From Cellvibrio sp. PSBB023 (lineage in GTDB: Bacteria; Pseudomonadota; Gammaproteobacteria; Pseudomonadales; Cellvibrionaceae), in contig NZ_CP019799.1 in assembly GCF_002007605.1 (NCBI RefSeq), forward strand, positions 1,550,001-1,614,000: 64,000 bases of DNA, in the 5' to 3' direction. A model generated the notes under the pieces. It did not search any database. It saw only the letters and a list, made by a program, of their open reading frames with translations, and had not been told where the DNA came from. Position numbers and translations under genes: made by a program. Numbering within the stretch: position 1 is the first letter of the stretch; every line of letters begins with the position of its first letter. Shown piece by piece: positions 42,878-51,476 of this stretch.

Positions 42878-44971
42878 ATGAATTTACTCCAGCAACTTAT
42901 GCCGAACCTCCGCAGTGGCCGCATTGGTATTCCGCTGCTGATTTTATCGATACTGGCAATGATTATTTTGCCGCTGCCACCGCTGCTGCTGGATATTTTA
43001 TTTACCTTCAATATCGCCGTATCCATTCTGGTATTGCTCACCAGCGTGTCCACCAAAAGCCCGCTGGATTTCTCGCTTTTTCCCACAGTGATATTAATCA
43101 CTACCTTGATGCGCTTGTGTTTAAACGTAGCCTCTACCCGCGTGGTATTACTGGAAGGCCACACCGGCACCGAAGCCGCCGGTAAAGTGATTGAAGCCTT
43201 TGGCGAAGTAGTAATTGGCGGAAACTTTATTGTCGGTATGGTGGTGTTCCTGATTTTGATGATCGTGAACTTTATTGTGATCACCAAAGGCGGCGAAAGA
43301 ATTTCAGAAGTCACCGCACGCTTTACGCTGGATGCCCTGCCCGGCAAACAAATGGCGATTGATGCCGACCTCAACGCCGGTTTAATCAGCCAGGAAGATG
43401 CCAAACAACGTCGTCAACAAGTCTCCAAAGAAGCCGATTTTTACGGCGCAATGGACGGTGCATCCAAATTTGTACGCGGCGATGCTATTGCCGGTATTTT
43501 AATTCTGCTCATCAATTTGTTCGGCGGTTTTGCCATAGGTGTGTTCATGCACAACCTGAGCGCAGGCGAAGCCTTCCAGCAATATGCACTGCTCGCCATT
43601 GGCGATGGTTTGGCCGCTCAAATTCCCGCCCTGCTGCTCTCTACCGCCGCCGCCATTATTGTTACGCGCATTAATGAATCCTCCGAGATCACCCAACAAG
43701 TCCAGCGCCAAATGCTGGCGACTCCCTCACTGCTCTACACAGTCGCCGGGATTTTATTGTTATTGGCACTGATTCCCGGCATGCCCAAACTGGCGTTTAT
43801 GAGTTTTGCCGCACTGATTGCCTTTATCGGTTGGCGCGTGTCACTCAACCCCAATCCCGCTGATGCCAGCCTCGATGAAGCCGAAGCTATCACCGCCGCC
43901 ATGGGTCAAGAGCAAGCGCAACAGTTAGCCTGGGACGATATTCCGGCGGTGGAATCTGTATCTATTTCCCTCGGTTACAAACTGGTGGGATTAGTAAACC
44001 AAGCAGCAGGCGCACCACTGGCACAACGTGTGCGCGGCGTGCGTCAAACCCTGTCAGAAAATTTGGGATTTTTATTGCCGGAAGTACAAATCCGCGACAG
44101 CCTGCGCCTTAAGGCGGCGCAATACAATATTTACATTAATGGTGAAAAAATTGACGGCGCCGAGCTGCATGCCGATCGCCTGATGGCCATTCCCTCCCCC
44201 GAACTTTATGGCGAAGCTGACGGTATTTTAGGTATCGACCCCGCCTACCGCATGCCAGTGGTGTGGATTTTACCGAGCGAAAAACCCCGCGCGCTAAATT
44301 TGGGTTATCAAGTCATTGATTGCGCCAGTGTCATCGCCACCCATTTAAATAAAGTGATTCGTGCGCACTTGCCGGATATTTTTAAACACGACGATGTAGA
44401 ACATTTAATGCAGCGTTTGGCACAGCTCGCCCCTAAATTAGCGGAAGCGTTAAAAACCCAACTCAGCTTTACCCAACAGCACAAGGTGTATCGCCAATTG
44501 CTGCAAGAGGAAGTATCACTCAAAGATATTGTCAGCGTTGCTACCGCGTTGGTCGAAGGCAGCGAAAGCACCAAAGACCCGGTACTGCTCGCCTCCGATG
44601 TGCGGTTTGCATTGCGCCGCAATATTGTGTCCAGCATTGCGGGCGACCGCAGTGAATTATCGGTATTTGTCTTGGATAACACCTTGGAAAATACCCTGCT
44701 CAGCGCCTTAAGCATTGCCAAACAAGCAGGGCCAGTGAGTTTGGATAATATTCCTGTAGAACCCAACCTGCTCAACCAATTGCAAACCTCTATGCCGGTG
44801 GTTAAAGAGAAACTCCGCAGCGAAGGCCACCCGCCCATTCTGGCTGTCATGCCACAATTGCGCCCACTACTGGCACGTTATGCGCGGGTATTCAGTCCCG
44901 GCCTGCACGTGCTATCGCAAAATGAAATTCCCGAGAAAGTGGGCGTAACTATTTTGGGAAGCTTGGGGTAA
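42878..44971 (+). CDS. flhA: Flagellar export gate protein FlhA
   Basis: FlhA forms the nonameric ring that receives chaperone-substrate complexes. The 697-residue protein has about eight N-terminal membrane helices, the FHIPEP-type conserved region (LFPTVILITTLMRLCLNVASTR, RFTLDALPGKQMAIDADLNAG) and the cytoplasmic domain (ALRRNIVSSIAG, ILAVMPQLRPLLARYA). It is the last gene of the fliM operon. A short imperfect tandem repeat of about 20 bp (AGCTTGGGGTAA core) spans its stop codon. Confidence 0.96.
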   Translation: MNLLQQLMPNLRSGRIGIPLLILSILAMIILPLPPLLLDILFTFNIAVSILVLLTSVSTKSPLDFSLFPTVILITTLMRLCLNVASTRVVLLEGHTGTEAAGKVIEAFGEVVIGGNFIVGMVVFLILMIVNFIVITKGGERISEVTARFTLDALPGKQMAIDADLNAGLISQEDAKQRRQQVSKEADFYGAMDGASKFVRGDAIAGILILLINLFGGFAIGVFMHNLSAGEAFQQYALLAIGDGLAAQIPALLLSTAAAIIVTRINESSEITQQVQRQMLATPSLLYTVAGILLLLALIPGMPKLAFMSFAALIAFIGWRVSLNPNPADASLDEAEAITAAMGQEQAQQLAWDDIPAVESVSISLGYKLVGLVNQAAGAPLAQRVRGVRQTLSENLGFLLPEVQIRDSLRLKAAQYNIYINGEKIDGAELHADRLMAIPSPELYGEADGILGIDPAYRMPVVWILPSEKPRALNLGYQVIDCASVIATHLNKVIRAHLPDIFKHDDVEHLMQRLAQLAPKLAEALKTQLSFTQQHKVYRQLLQEEVSLKDIVSVATALVEGSESTKDPVLLASDVRFALRRNIVSSIAGDRSELSVFVLDNTLENTLLSALSIAKQAGPVSLDNIPVEPNLLNQLQTSMPVVKEKLRSEGHPPILAVMPQLRPLLARYARVFSPGLHVLSQNEIPEKVGVTILGSLG

Positions 44972-45041
44972 GTTTGGAGAGCTTGGGGTAAATTTGGGAT
45001 TTTTTGGGAAGGAGCGGGATAAGAAATTGAACGCTACCTTC

Positions 45042-45389
45042 CTATTCATCATCCAATTCACCGCGCATAATGCGTAGTTTTTCTACCATGCTGGTGAACT
45101 CAGCGGAGGGCTGTTCCAAAATAAAACCCGCTTCAAAATAGCCGGTTTTATCATTCACACCGGACCATTTGCAGCTGGCATCCACTTCAAGTTGCAGCAA
45201 TTCATTTTCCGCCAAACGCATCCGCAGTCGTAAATTCATACGAGTACCAGGTTCTATGGCCGTATCGCTCAACAGCTTGAACCCGAATTCAGACACATCG
45301 CCCACATAACCAATCAGCGCCCCATTTTTGGGGTTACTCACCTTAACGCGAAAAATGGAGCGAAAAATAAGTCGACTTTGATTGCGCAT
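45042..45389 (-). CDS. PilZ-domain protein (c-di-GMP receptor), 115 aa
   Basis: PilZ domains bind cyclic di-GMP. Starting at ATG 45389 (MRNQSRLIFRSIFRVKVSN) the protein has the binding motifs RxxxR (RSIFR, residues 10-14) and DxSxxG (DVSEFG, about 31-36), followed by a beta-barrel ending ASCKWSGVND...GYFEAGFIL. It is a single-domain PilZ protein convergent with flhA. A degenerate LafS-like site (TTAATA-N14-GTCGCC) lies about 55 bp upstream, so it may be co-expressed with late flagellar genes. No clear ribosome binding site is visible. Confidence 0.85.
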   Translation of the reverse strand: MRNQSRLIFRSIFRVKVSNPKNGALIGYVGDVSEFGFKLLSDTAIEPGTRMNLRLRMRLAENELLQLEVDASCKWSGVNDKTGYFEAGFILEQPSAEFTSMVEKLRIMRGELDDE

Positions 45390-45445
45390 AATAAATAACC
45401 ACGAAACCGAAACAGAAGCGCACACCAACTGTGCTAAAGCGGTAA

Positions 45446-45471
45446 GGCGACAGGGTTGGTTAGTTTATTAA
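45446..45471 (-). promoter_or_regulatory. Degenerate LafS-like site upstream of the PilZ gene
   Basis: The minus strand reads TTAATA-N14-GTCGCC, with the right spacing and an intact -10 half but two mismatches in the -35 half compared with the other sites. It partly borders the end of the upstream gene. Confidence 0.3.
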
Positions 45472-45475
45472 ATCG

Positions 45476-46984
45476 CTATTCTGCTTTTTCATTCGTCGCC
45501 ACCGGCTCCATAGGCACCAACTCCAACTGCAACCCGCTTTTGGTGACAGTGGGCGGTGGCCTGCGCCCCGGTGCTTTTACCGCCGCAGGTGCGGCGCGTT
45601 CGGCTTGTGCCATGGCCGCTTCCAGCTTTTTGCGCTCGGCGACTTTTTCCAACTGCTGCGCCATGTGCCGACATTTATCGGCTTGCGCCTGCATGGCGGG
45701 CATCTGCCCCAGAATATCGGACAGCAAGTAATACGCCTGGGGTAACTCAGCGTAATCCGGGTATTGCTTGTGCATAGCGTTCAGCAGTTTGACTGCCAGT
45801 GCGCTATCGCCCTGCTGCTTTAACAGGCTTGCCAATTGCAGGCGCAATACCGGTGAGTCAGGCAAAAAGTCCGGTGCAATCACCCGTATTTGTTTAAAGC
45901 CGGGCGTGAGTTTATCCAGGCGTTTTTTGCGATTAAGAAAATGCAAATAGATTGTGCCAAAATCAGCCATGAGCGCCGTTTTTTTACACACATAAAGCAA
46001 CTCAAAGAATTGATCAAAAAAGCGCGCGTCGTTCGGGTATTGCTTAAAGGCTTGATAATAAAGCGTCACCACCCGCTCGTAATCGCCTTCTTTTAACAGC
46101 ACTTGAATCTGCGCGGCCAAGCGATCCGCCGCTTCGCGTTTGGGCTGTTCTTCATCCTCATCAATACGGGCGCTGTAACCCAGCTGATCCTGATACTGGA
46201 ATAGCATGTAGCCCATTAAATGAAATGCGACCAGGGTGTAATAACTGGACACCATGGATTGCAAAACATAAGACACCGCCGGAAATAATTGCCCAATCCA
46301 TTCATGCAACAAACCCACAGAGGTCATCATGATCAGGATAAACGCCATCAATAAACCGTAAGGCAAACCAATTGCGCCAATTAATGACAGCGTCGCAAAG
46401 GGGTTCATGGCCTCCAACATATTTTCGGTTTGCGCAAAGCGAATCAAAATAGCCGGAAAGGAAATGACCGCAATAAATCCCAACAATCCACCTATGGCAG
46501 GCCCCAGGAAATGCGCGGCAACCCCCACAGCCAATCCCAGTATTATTGTGATGACCACCAACTGTAACAGCAGGCTAATACCGCCTTGATAAGCGTCCAT
46601 TACGTCCGGCGCTTTCATCTCGCCCATGGCGGTGCGCTCAAGGCAAGTGAAGCTGTATTTGAGCAAAGCACCTGCGGCAAATAAATACAGCGCGAGCGCG
46701 AGAATCCATAAAAATGGCATGAGCATAGCCATCACTGAAGCGATGGAGGTGATCACAATTAAACTCATTGACGAGGCATTGAGCGGGTACTTAAACGCCT
46801 CCGGCAAGCGCCGCCAAAAAGGTTCAGCCTGATTGCCGGAACCCAGGCTAACCAGATGGTGCCCGCACACAAAACAGCGCGCCGGTAATTGCGCGTCGTC
46901 CACACAGTGATCGCATTGATGCACATTGCACTGCTCGCAGAAATAAGTCGCGCCATCCAAGGGGTGATATTTACAGTAATGCAC
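45476..46984 (-). CDS. Membrane protein with N-terminal B-box-like zinc finger and C-terminal TPR region
   Basis: Function unknown. GTG 46984, behind GGAG, gives 502 residues. Residues about 1-45 hold a B-box-like Cys/His cluster (YCKYHPLDG, FCEQCNVHQCDHC, ARCFVCGHH). Then come about six hydrophobic helices (about 65-270), resembling Yip1/DUF4013-type membrane domains. From about 285 on the protein is soluble and helical with TPR-like units (LLKEGDYERVVTLYYQAFKQ, LLKQQGDSALAVKLLNAMHK) and a basic Ala/Pro-rich tail. It overlaps the rhomboid gene by 14 bp, so the two proteins are made together and may cooperate. Confidence 0.75.
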   Translation of the reverse strand: MHYCKYHPLDGATYFCEQCNVHQCDHCVDDAQLPARCFVCGHHLVSLGSGNQAEPFWRRLPEAFKYPLNASSMSLIVITSIASVMAMLMPFLWILALALYLFAAGALLKYSFTCLERTAMGEMKAPDVMDAYQGGISLLLQLVVITIILGLAVGVAAHFLGPAIGGLLGFIAVISFPAILIRFAQTENMLEAMNPFATLSLIGAIGLPYGLLMAFILIMMTSVGLLHEWIGQLFPAVSYVLQSMVSSYYTLVAFHLMGYMLFQYQDQLGYSARIDEDEEQPKREAADRLAAQIQVLLKEGDYERVVTLYYQAFKQYPNDARFFDQFFELLYVCKKTALMADFGTIYLHFLNRKKRLDKLTPGFKQIRVIAPDFLPDSPVLRLQLASLLKQQGDSALAVKLLNAMHKQYPDYAELPQAYYLLSDILGQMPAMQAQADKCRHMAQQLEKVAERKKLEAAMAQAERAAPAAVKAPGRRPPPTVTKSGLQLELVPMEPVATNEKAE

Positions 46985-48410
46985 GCTCTGCTCCCTGTGC
47001 GAATTGTGTAGCCAGTTGTTCGTAATGGGTACGCTTGCCAGTATCGCGCAGGCGTAAAAATGCTGTCGCCAATTTGGTCGCCAGCACACTCATAGCGGGG
47101 TTGGTACAGCCCTTTTGCGCAAGCCCGTTAAATAATTGCTCTGCCGCGCGCGGGTTTTCCAAGGCGGAAAATTGCATGGCCAATTTTAACGCGGCGCCTT
47201 CACTCAAGGATTCATGCACCTCAGGGTTATCCAGCCACACCCGTTCCAGTTTTTTGATCTGATCCGGCGTTAACAGCGGCAAAGTCAAGAGCGTTATCAC
47301 CGCCGGTTGCAATGCCGCACCGCGCTGTATTTTCAGCAGGTTGTAGCGAATCATCACCCATTCAAATTGATTCCCTTTTTCAGCGATAAGCGCATCCACC
47401 AATTGCAGGGCACGCTCAAAACGGAATTTTTCAATCGCCTCATAAATCTCGGCCATAGGCTTTTGCGCGGGATCTACGCTCTGGTCGTTATTGATGTAGT
47501 CATCATTAAACAGCGAACGGTTCATCAACCAGGCGACACCAATCAGCAGCGCGCCCGTCACAAAGCCACCGGCGTGCGCCATAAAGGCGATATTGGAATG
47601 GGTATCGGTTTGGTATTGGTAAATTTCCTTGCCGATATAAAAGGGCAAAATCAACAGCGCGGGCGCACGGAAATAGCCCACCACAAAGAAAAACCAATAA
47701 AAGAATTCAATTTTCTTAAAGCGAAACACCGCAAGGTACATAGCCATCACCCCGGAGATAGCACCGGAAGCACCGATCAACGGCTGACTACTCGCCCAAT
47801 CCGTCGCCACCTGCGCAAAGCCTGCGCCCACACCCGACAGCAAATAAAACAGCAAAAACCGCCAATGCCCAATCGCCGCCTCTACCGCAAAACCGCACAC
47901 AATCAGGAAAAACATATTGCCCAGCAAATGCATAATGTCGCCGTGCAAAAACTGGTGGGTTAGAAAACTGGGAATGGATAATTTATTGGCCTGCAAACCA
48001 TTGGCCACATAACTGAGCGACTGAATCAACCCATGCAACTGCGCCCGCTCCTCCACCCACTGATCAAAGCGATCCGGCGTGAGGTAACTGCGCACATGGG
48101 TTTGCAAATAGCGGTAAAAATCCTCGCGCATCAGCAGATCGGCAATGATGTAGTCATACTCCCCCTTGGCATATTCACGGCGATACTCCGTCAACTGTAC
48201 ATCGCCCTGCTCCTCCAGGTAAGCCTCAAATATCGGCCATTCATCCTGAATAAAGCCCTGCGCATGGTAGCGGCTAATGGCTTCAATAATTTTGGGGGTA
48301 TCGCCGCTTTGGTAGAGGAAAAACACCATGACATTAATAAATACCAGGGTGCACAACACAAGGGGCGCATGGCGCCAATCCAGGGACTTTTCAGTAGGGA
48401 CTATGATCAT
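46971..48410 (-). CDS. Rhomboid-family intramembrane serine protease with C-terminal helical domain
   Basis: Rhomboids cut transmembrane substrates within the bilayer. The 479-residue protein has an N-terminal helix, a long polar loop (about 40-140), then the rhomboid core: HGDIMHLLGNMFF, catalytic Ser in GASGAISG and catalytic His in AHAGGFVTG. After about residue 300 it continues as a ~170-residue soluble helical domain that looks TPR-like (ALQLVDALIAEKGNQFEWV). The catalytic pair is intact. It is followed, with overlap, by the zinc-finger/TPR membrane protein. Confidence 0.88.
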   Translation of the reverse strand: MIIVPTEKSLDWRHAPLVLCTLVFINVMVFFLYQSGDTPKIIEAISRYHAQGFIQDEWPIFEAYLEEQGDVQLTEYRREYAKGEYDYIIADLLMREDFYRYLQTHVRSYLTPDRFDQWVEERAQLHGLIQSLSYVANGLQANKLSIPSFLTHQFLHGDIMHLLGNMFFLIVCGFAVEAAIGHWRFLLFYLLSGVGAGFAQVATDWASSQPLIGASGAISGVMAMYLAVFRFKKIEFFYWFFFVVGYFRAPALLILPFYIGKEIYQYQTDTHSNIAFMAHAGGFVTGALLIGVAWLMNRSLFNDDYINNDQSVDPAQKPMAEIYEAIEKFRFERALQLVDALIAEKGNQFEWVMIRYNLLKIQRGAALQPAVITLLTLPLLTPDQIKKLERVWLDNPEVHESLSEGAALKLAMQFSALENPRAAEQLFNGLAQKGCTNPAMSVLATKLATAFLRLRDTGKRTHYEQLATQFAQGAERALL

Positions 48411-48595
48411 TTGTTATCGTACATTCCATTTGCTTTTGTGAGTCAGCGCAAATATTAACCCTGACCCAGCGCAAAGTCATGCAGATTCAGACGGCTACCC
48501 AGCACCCAACAACTGGGCAATTTTTGAACGAATGCAATCTAAATAATGATAACTATAGGTTTTTGCCAAGGTTGTTTATATAATCCCGCCCGCAC

Positions 48596-48671
48596 GTCCC
48601 TGTAGTTTAATCGGATAGAACGTATGCCTCCTAAGCGTATGATGTGGGTTCGATTCCCGCCGGGGACGCCA
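48596..48671 (+). tRNA. tRNA-Arg, anticodon CCU
   Basis: The 76-nt sequence folds as a cloverleaf: acceptor GTCCCTG pairs with CGGGGAC, anticodon stem TATGC/GCGTA encloses loop CTCCTAA (anticodon CCT), and the T-arm carries GGTTCGATTCC. The CCA end is encoded. tRNA-Arg(CCU) genes are frequent integration sites; no duplicated 3' end is visible in the window. Confidence 0.95.
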
Positions 48672-49019
48672 TTAACACCTCACTATTTTATGGCGAATTA
48701 TTAAAAAATAATTTGTTCACATCTTCATGTTTTACAGCACGCTGTAAATACTCTCAAATACAAAATTGATCAGCACAAAATCAATTTTTTGTTAAAAAGC
48801 AATCCAACAAGCTGTATTTCAATTAACAGAACGCTCAGTCGTTTCAATGTCGTTTATTCAAAATGCGCAGCCTGCCTGTTAGATTTTTCCAGCGCGAAAA
48901 ATAGGATGAATGGTATTGCTTACATCGGCAGGGCTTGAATAACTGTAATCGTTCGAATACATTTATAACTAACAGCCGACACCGCCATTGCACTGGCAAA
49001 AACGATTGAGGATTAAACA
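48672..49019. other. Intergenic region without a recognisable gene
   Basis: This AT-rich 348-bp stretch between the tRNA and the antitoxin-like gene has no open frame that looks coding. In particular there is no toxin gene upstream of the antitoxin-like gene. I see no att-like copy of the tRNA end. Confidence 0.6.
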
Positions 49020-49310
49020 ATGGTTAAAGTTGCTGATTTACCCACTTTTGACTTGGCGGAAATACTCGACAGCGAGGCTGCCATCGGTGAATACCTGAAT
49101 CTGGTTCTTGAAGAGGACGACTCGGCAGAGCTGGCTCACGCACTGGGCGTAATTGCCCGCGCCCGTGGCATGACCCAGATTTCGCAAGAAGCAGGTATTA
49201 GCCGCGAAGCACTTTACAAAGCACTTCGCTCCAATGCCTCACCCCGCTTCGACACCATTAGTAAGGTGCTTCATGCGCTAGGGTTAAAACTGACCATCGT
49301 GCGCGCCTGA
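49020..49310 (+). CDS. Orphan HigA/HI1420-type antitoxin-like regulator
   Basis: The 96-residue protein belongs by pattern to the HI1420 group of addiction-module antidotes: an N-terminal section (LAEILDSEAAIGEYLNLVLE), the phrase ELAHALGVIARARGMTQISQEAG and a lambda-type helix-turn-helix (SREALYKALRSNASPRFDT), ending VLHALGLKLTIV. Normally a RelE/HigB-like toxin gene precedes it; none is visible here. It may be a leftover antitoxin or a stand-alone repressor. It is related to the protein at 55306. Confidence 0.85.
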   Translation: MVKVADLPTFDLAEILDSEAAIGEYLNLVLEEDDSAELAHALGVIARARGMTQISQEAGISREALYKALRSNASPRFDTISKVLHALGLKLTIVRA

Positions 49311-49341
49311 TCAATACCATCACTCCACACTCTTTTCCTGC

Positions 49342-49380
49342 GTGCTTTTATTCAAACATAAAAGCACCTTCAGCTTTTTT
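49342..49380 (+). terminator. Terminator after the antitoxin-like gene
   Basis: GTGCTTTTA / TAAAAGCAC form a perfect 9-bp stem with an 8-nt loop; a T-run follows after a few bases (CTTCAGCTTTTTT). It is 32 bp after the stop codon. Confidence 0.6.
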
Positions 49381-49432
49381 ATTAGCGCCTTCTCCCGCAC
49401 ACCAAACAAAACAGCTTAAAAATTAATTTCCT

Positions 49433-49476
49433 ACCTGTAGCCTGTATGGCAGCCTAGCGGAATACAGGTTTTTTTG
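49433..49476 (+). terminator. Second hairpin with T-run in the same gap
   Basis: ACCTGTA and TACAGGT pair across a 23-nt internal sequence and are followed by TTTTTT. It may be a second terminator or a remnant. The rest of 49311-49657 holds no gene. Confidence 0.4.
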
Positions 49477-49657
49477 TTGAATAAAAAATACCCAGGGTTA
49501 ATTGGATATTTGTGGGATGCACGTTGCGAAGTAAACAGCCTCAGAACTAATCAGCGCAAGAATGGGTATTAATTAACGCCACCCAATTTAATTCACTTTG
49601 GTTCCCGCTCCAAAATTAGCTGCACAATATTCCTATGCTCAAATCTTATAGTAAACA

Positions 49658-50767
49658 CTACAGCTTACTGAAATGAGTTAGAGCTTCATCATGATTAAAA
49701 ATCTTCCACTGCGGTATTTCAACCTTATCACCAAGATATATGCCCATCCTATAGTCAGGCCATGCAATATCTAACTCGATTAATTTTCCGTTGATTGGCT
49801 CTTTAACTGCGTGAGAAATTCGCGGTGCGGAGCTAAGTTTCTTCTGGGCTAAATGGATAAGTCCATGAAGTGCCGGATCTACATGTTGTTTTACGTTGGT
49901 CCAAGAGTTTTCCATCAGAATCCCTTGTTCCTTTCGCAGCCTATTAATAAGCTGCACATCGGTATGCTTTATATACATGTGCCCATGAAATGGCTCCTTC
50001 CTATGGCAATCGGCACATAAGCAAATTAAGTTGTTGGCAGAATTGTCGTGTTTGACTCCATTGATGTGGTGCGTGTGAAGCAATCGTTTGTTGCTTTCCA
50101 AATTTACCTGGCAGCCTTGGCAGGTAAATTTGGCATTCGCTTTTTCTCTTGCAGTAATAGCATCCCAATCTTCTGAATAGCCAAATTCTGTTGTTTGGGG
50201 CTTGGGTTTCGGATGGTGTTTAAATAGTGAGCTATAGTTAGAAAAAAATTCGCTGAAGTTAAAGTTATTTACGATGTTGTTCCGTTCATATGTCGAAGAC
50301 TGACTCGCATTTTTGTAATTTAATTGATTTATACAGTTTTTACACACTTGCAATCTGGCTTCACCCTCTCGGTATTGTCCGAATTTAGTAGTTCCAAAAA
50401 TAGGAAAGTCGCCACTAATGCTATTAGTGACATTGTAGCGCTCAAAGCGATTGCGAGCTTTCATGTCCTGAATGGTTTTGCAGTCGAATACATGAAATTT
50501 TCTACCACTAGAGGGGTTCACCAGTGCTTCTTCGACCAAATGCCCATGATCTGGAATAAACAAAATTACCTGGCGACCTTTAATACTCAGCAAGCCTTGT
50601 GCGGATTCAAGCTGATCGAGGCTGATCTCTAAGCTGCCAGTGCTTAACTGGGTATCAAACTCCAAATCTGAATCAGTCCAGTTAGTTTCCAATTGTGCAT
50701 CAACTATTTTTGCGCCCATGCGGGAAACGTTACTCCATAGAGCGCTGAAATCGACGTTAATTTTCAT
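49658..50767 (-). CDS. zorE: HNH endonuclease, ZorE of a type II Zorya defence system
   Basis: In type II Zorya the ZorE nuclease is the cytosolic effector that attacks invading phage DNA when the ZorAB motor senses infection. The 369-residue protein has a central-to-C-terminal HNH nuclease: zinc pair CQGC (C216, C219), HTHH at 231-234, the Asn of SANNL and second pair CADC (C251, C254). Another Cys pair VCKNC (142-145) precedes it. The N-terminal half has no recognised domain. The start overlaps the zorB stop (ATGA), so it is the last gene of a zorA-zorB-zorE operon. The name follows operon context plus the HNH domain. Confidence 0.85.
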   Translation of the reverse strand: MKINVDFSALWSNVSRMGAKIVDAQLETNWTDSDLEFDTQLSTGSLEISLDQLESAQGLLSIKGRQVILFIPDHGHLVEEALVNPSSGRKFHVFDCKTIQDMKARNRFERYNVTNSISGDFPIFGTTKFGQYREGEARLQVCKNCINQLNYKNASQSSTYERNNIVNNFNFSEFFSNYSSLFKHHPKPKPQTTEFGYSEDWDAITAREKANAKFTCQGCQVNLESNKRLLHTHHINGVKHDNSANNLICLCADCHRKEPFHGHMYIKHTDVQLINRLRKEQGILMENSWTNVKQHVDPALHGLIHLAQKKLSSAPRISHAVKEPINGKLIELDIAWPDYRMGIYLGDKVEIPQWKIFNHDEALTHFSKL

Positions 50768-51468
50768 TCCACCGTCTCTAAAATTCGTTTTATCTGAATA
50801 TCAGCGTTGGTTATTACACGAAAGCTTACGCGGCGTGATTTGGTTGGGTCTTCTGTACCTGCTTCATCGCGTATTAACTTAGATGAGGAAAGCCCGACGG
50901 CGGCAAAATTAAGCTTAATCCAATCTCTGTAAGTGCTGCTGGTTTCTAAGTCAAAAATATAGCTGAGCACTGCTTGGGTTCTACCCTGTGACAGTTGCAT
51001 ATTATTAAAATAGGCGTCTCTTTCTGAGGTGTTGCTATTCCACTTGCTGCTAGTATGTCCTTCGATTCGAATTTCATTAATTGAATCGCGATAAGATTTT
51101 AGAACTTCCATATAGCGGGGGAAAAAGTCTTGCAGCAGAACCTTGTATTGTTCATTTAGGGTAGTCTCACCTTCTTTAAACAAGACGTCAGGTGATTTGA
51201 AGGTAAACGTTAGCGTGTCTTCGTCAATGTCGGCATTCCATTTGCTCAAGTCGGGTTCAAATTCGCGCTTAAGCTGCTCATAGATAGCAACCTGGTTTTC
51301 CTGATAGGCAACCGCAACTTGTTTGATTTTATCCCGTTCCACAAAAGCATGGCGCATCAGTGCAATTGCGATAAACAAAAATACAATCATCAAGCCTGAC
51401 ATAAGGTCACTGACGGAAAGCCAGTGAGATTCATCTTCTTCGTGGGTATCTCGCTTAAATAAGTCCAT
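50764..51468 (-). CDS. zorB: MotB-like ZorB of a Zorya defence system
   Basis: ZorB pairs with ZorA in an ion-driven inner-membrane motor that anchors to peptidoglycan. The 234-residue protein has a short acidic cytosolic N-terminus, one membrane helix with the ion-binding Asp21 in WLSVSDLMSGLMIVFLFIAI, and a C-terminal OmpA/MotB-like peptidoglycan-binding domain (about 80-225: IRIEGHTSSKWNS, LSQGRTQAVLSYIF, RRVSFRVI). It is clearly distinct from the flagellar MotB at 17923. It is 8 bp after zorA. Confidence 0.9.
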   Translation of the reverse strand: MDLFKRDTHEEDESHWLSVSDLMSGLMIVFLFIAIALMRHAFVERDKIKQVAVAYQENQVAIYEQLKREFEPDLSKWNADIDEDTLTFTFKSPDVLFKEGETTLNEQYKVLLQDFFPRYMEVLKSYRDSINEIRIEGHTSSKWNSNTSERDAYFNNMQLSQGRTQAVLSYIFDLETSSTYRDWIKLNFAAVGLSSSKLIRDEAGTEDPTKSRRVSFRVITNADIQIKRILETVE

Positions 51469-51476
51469 TTAATTAC

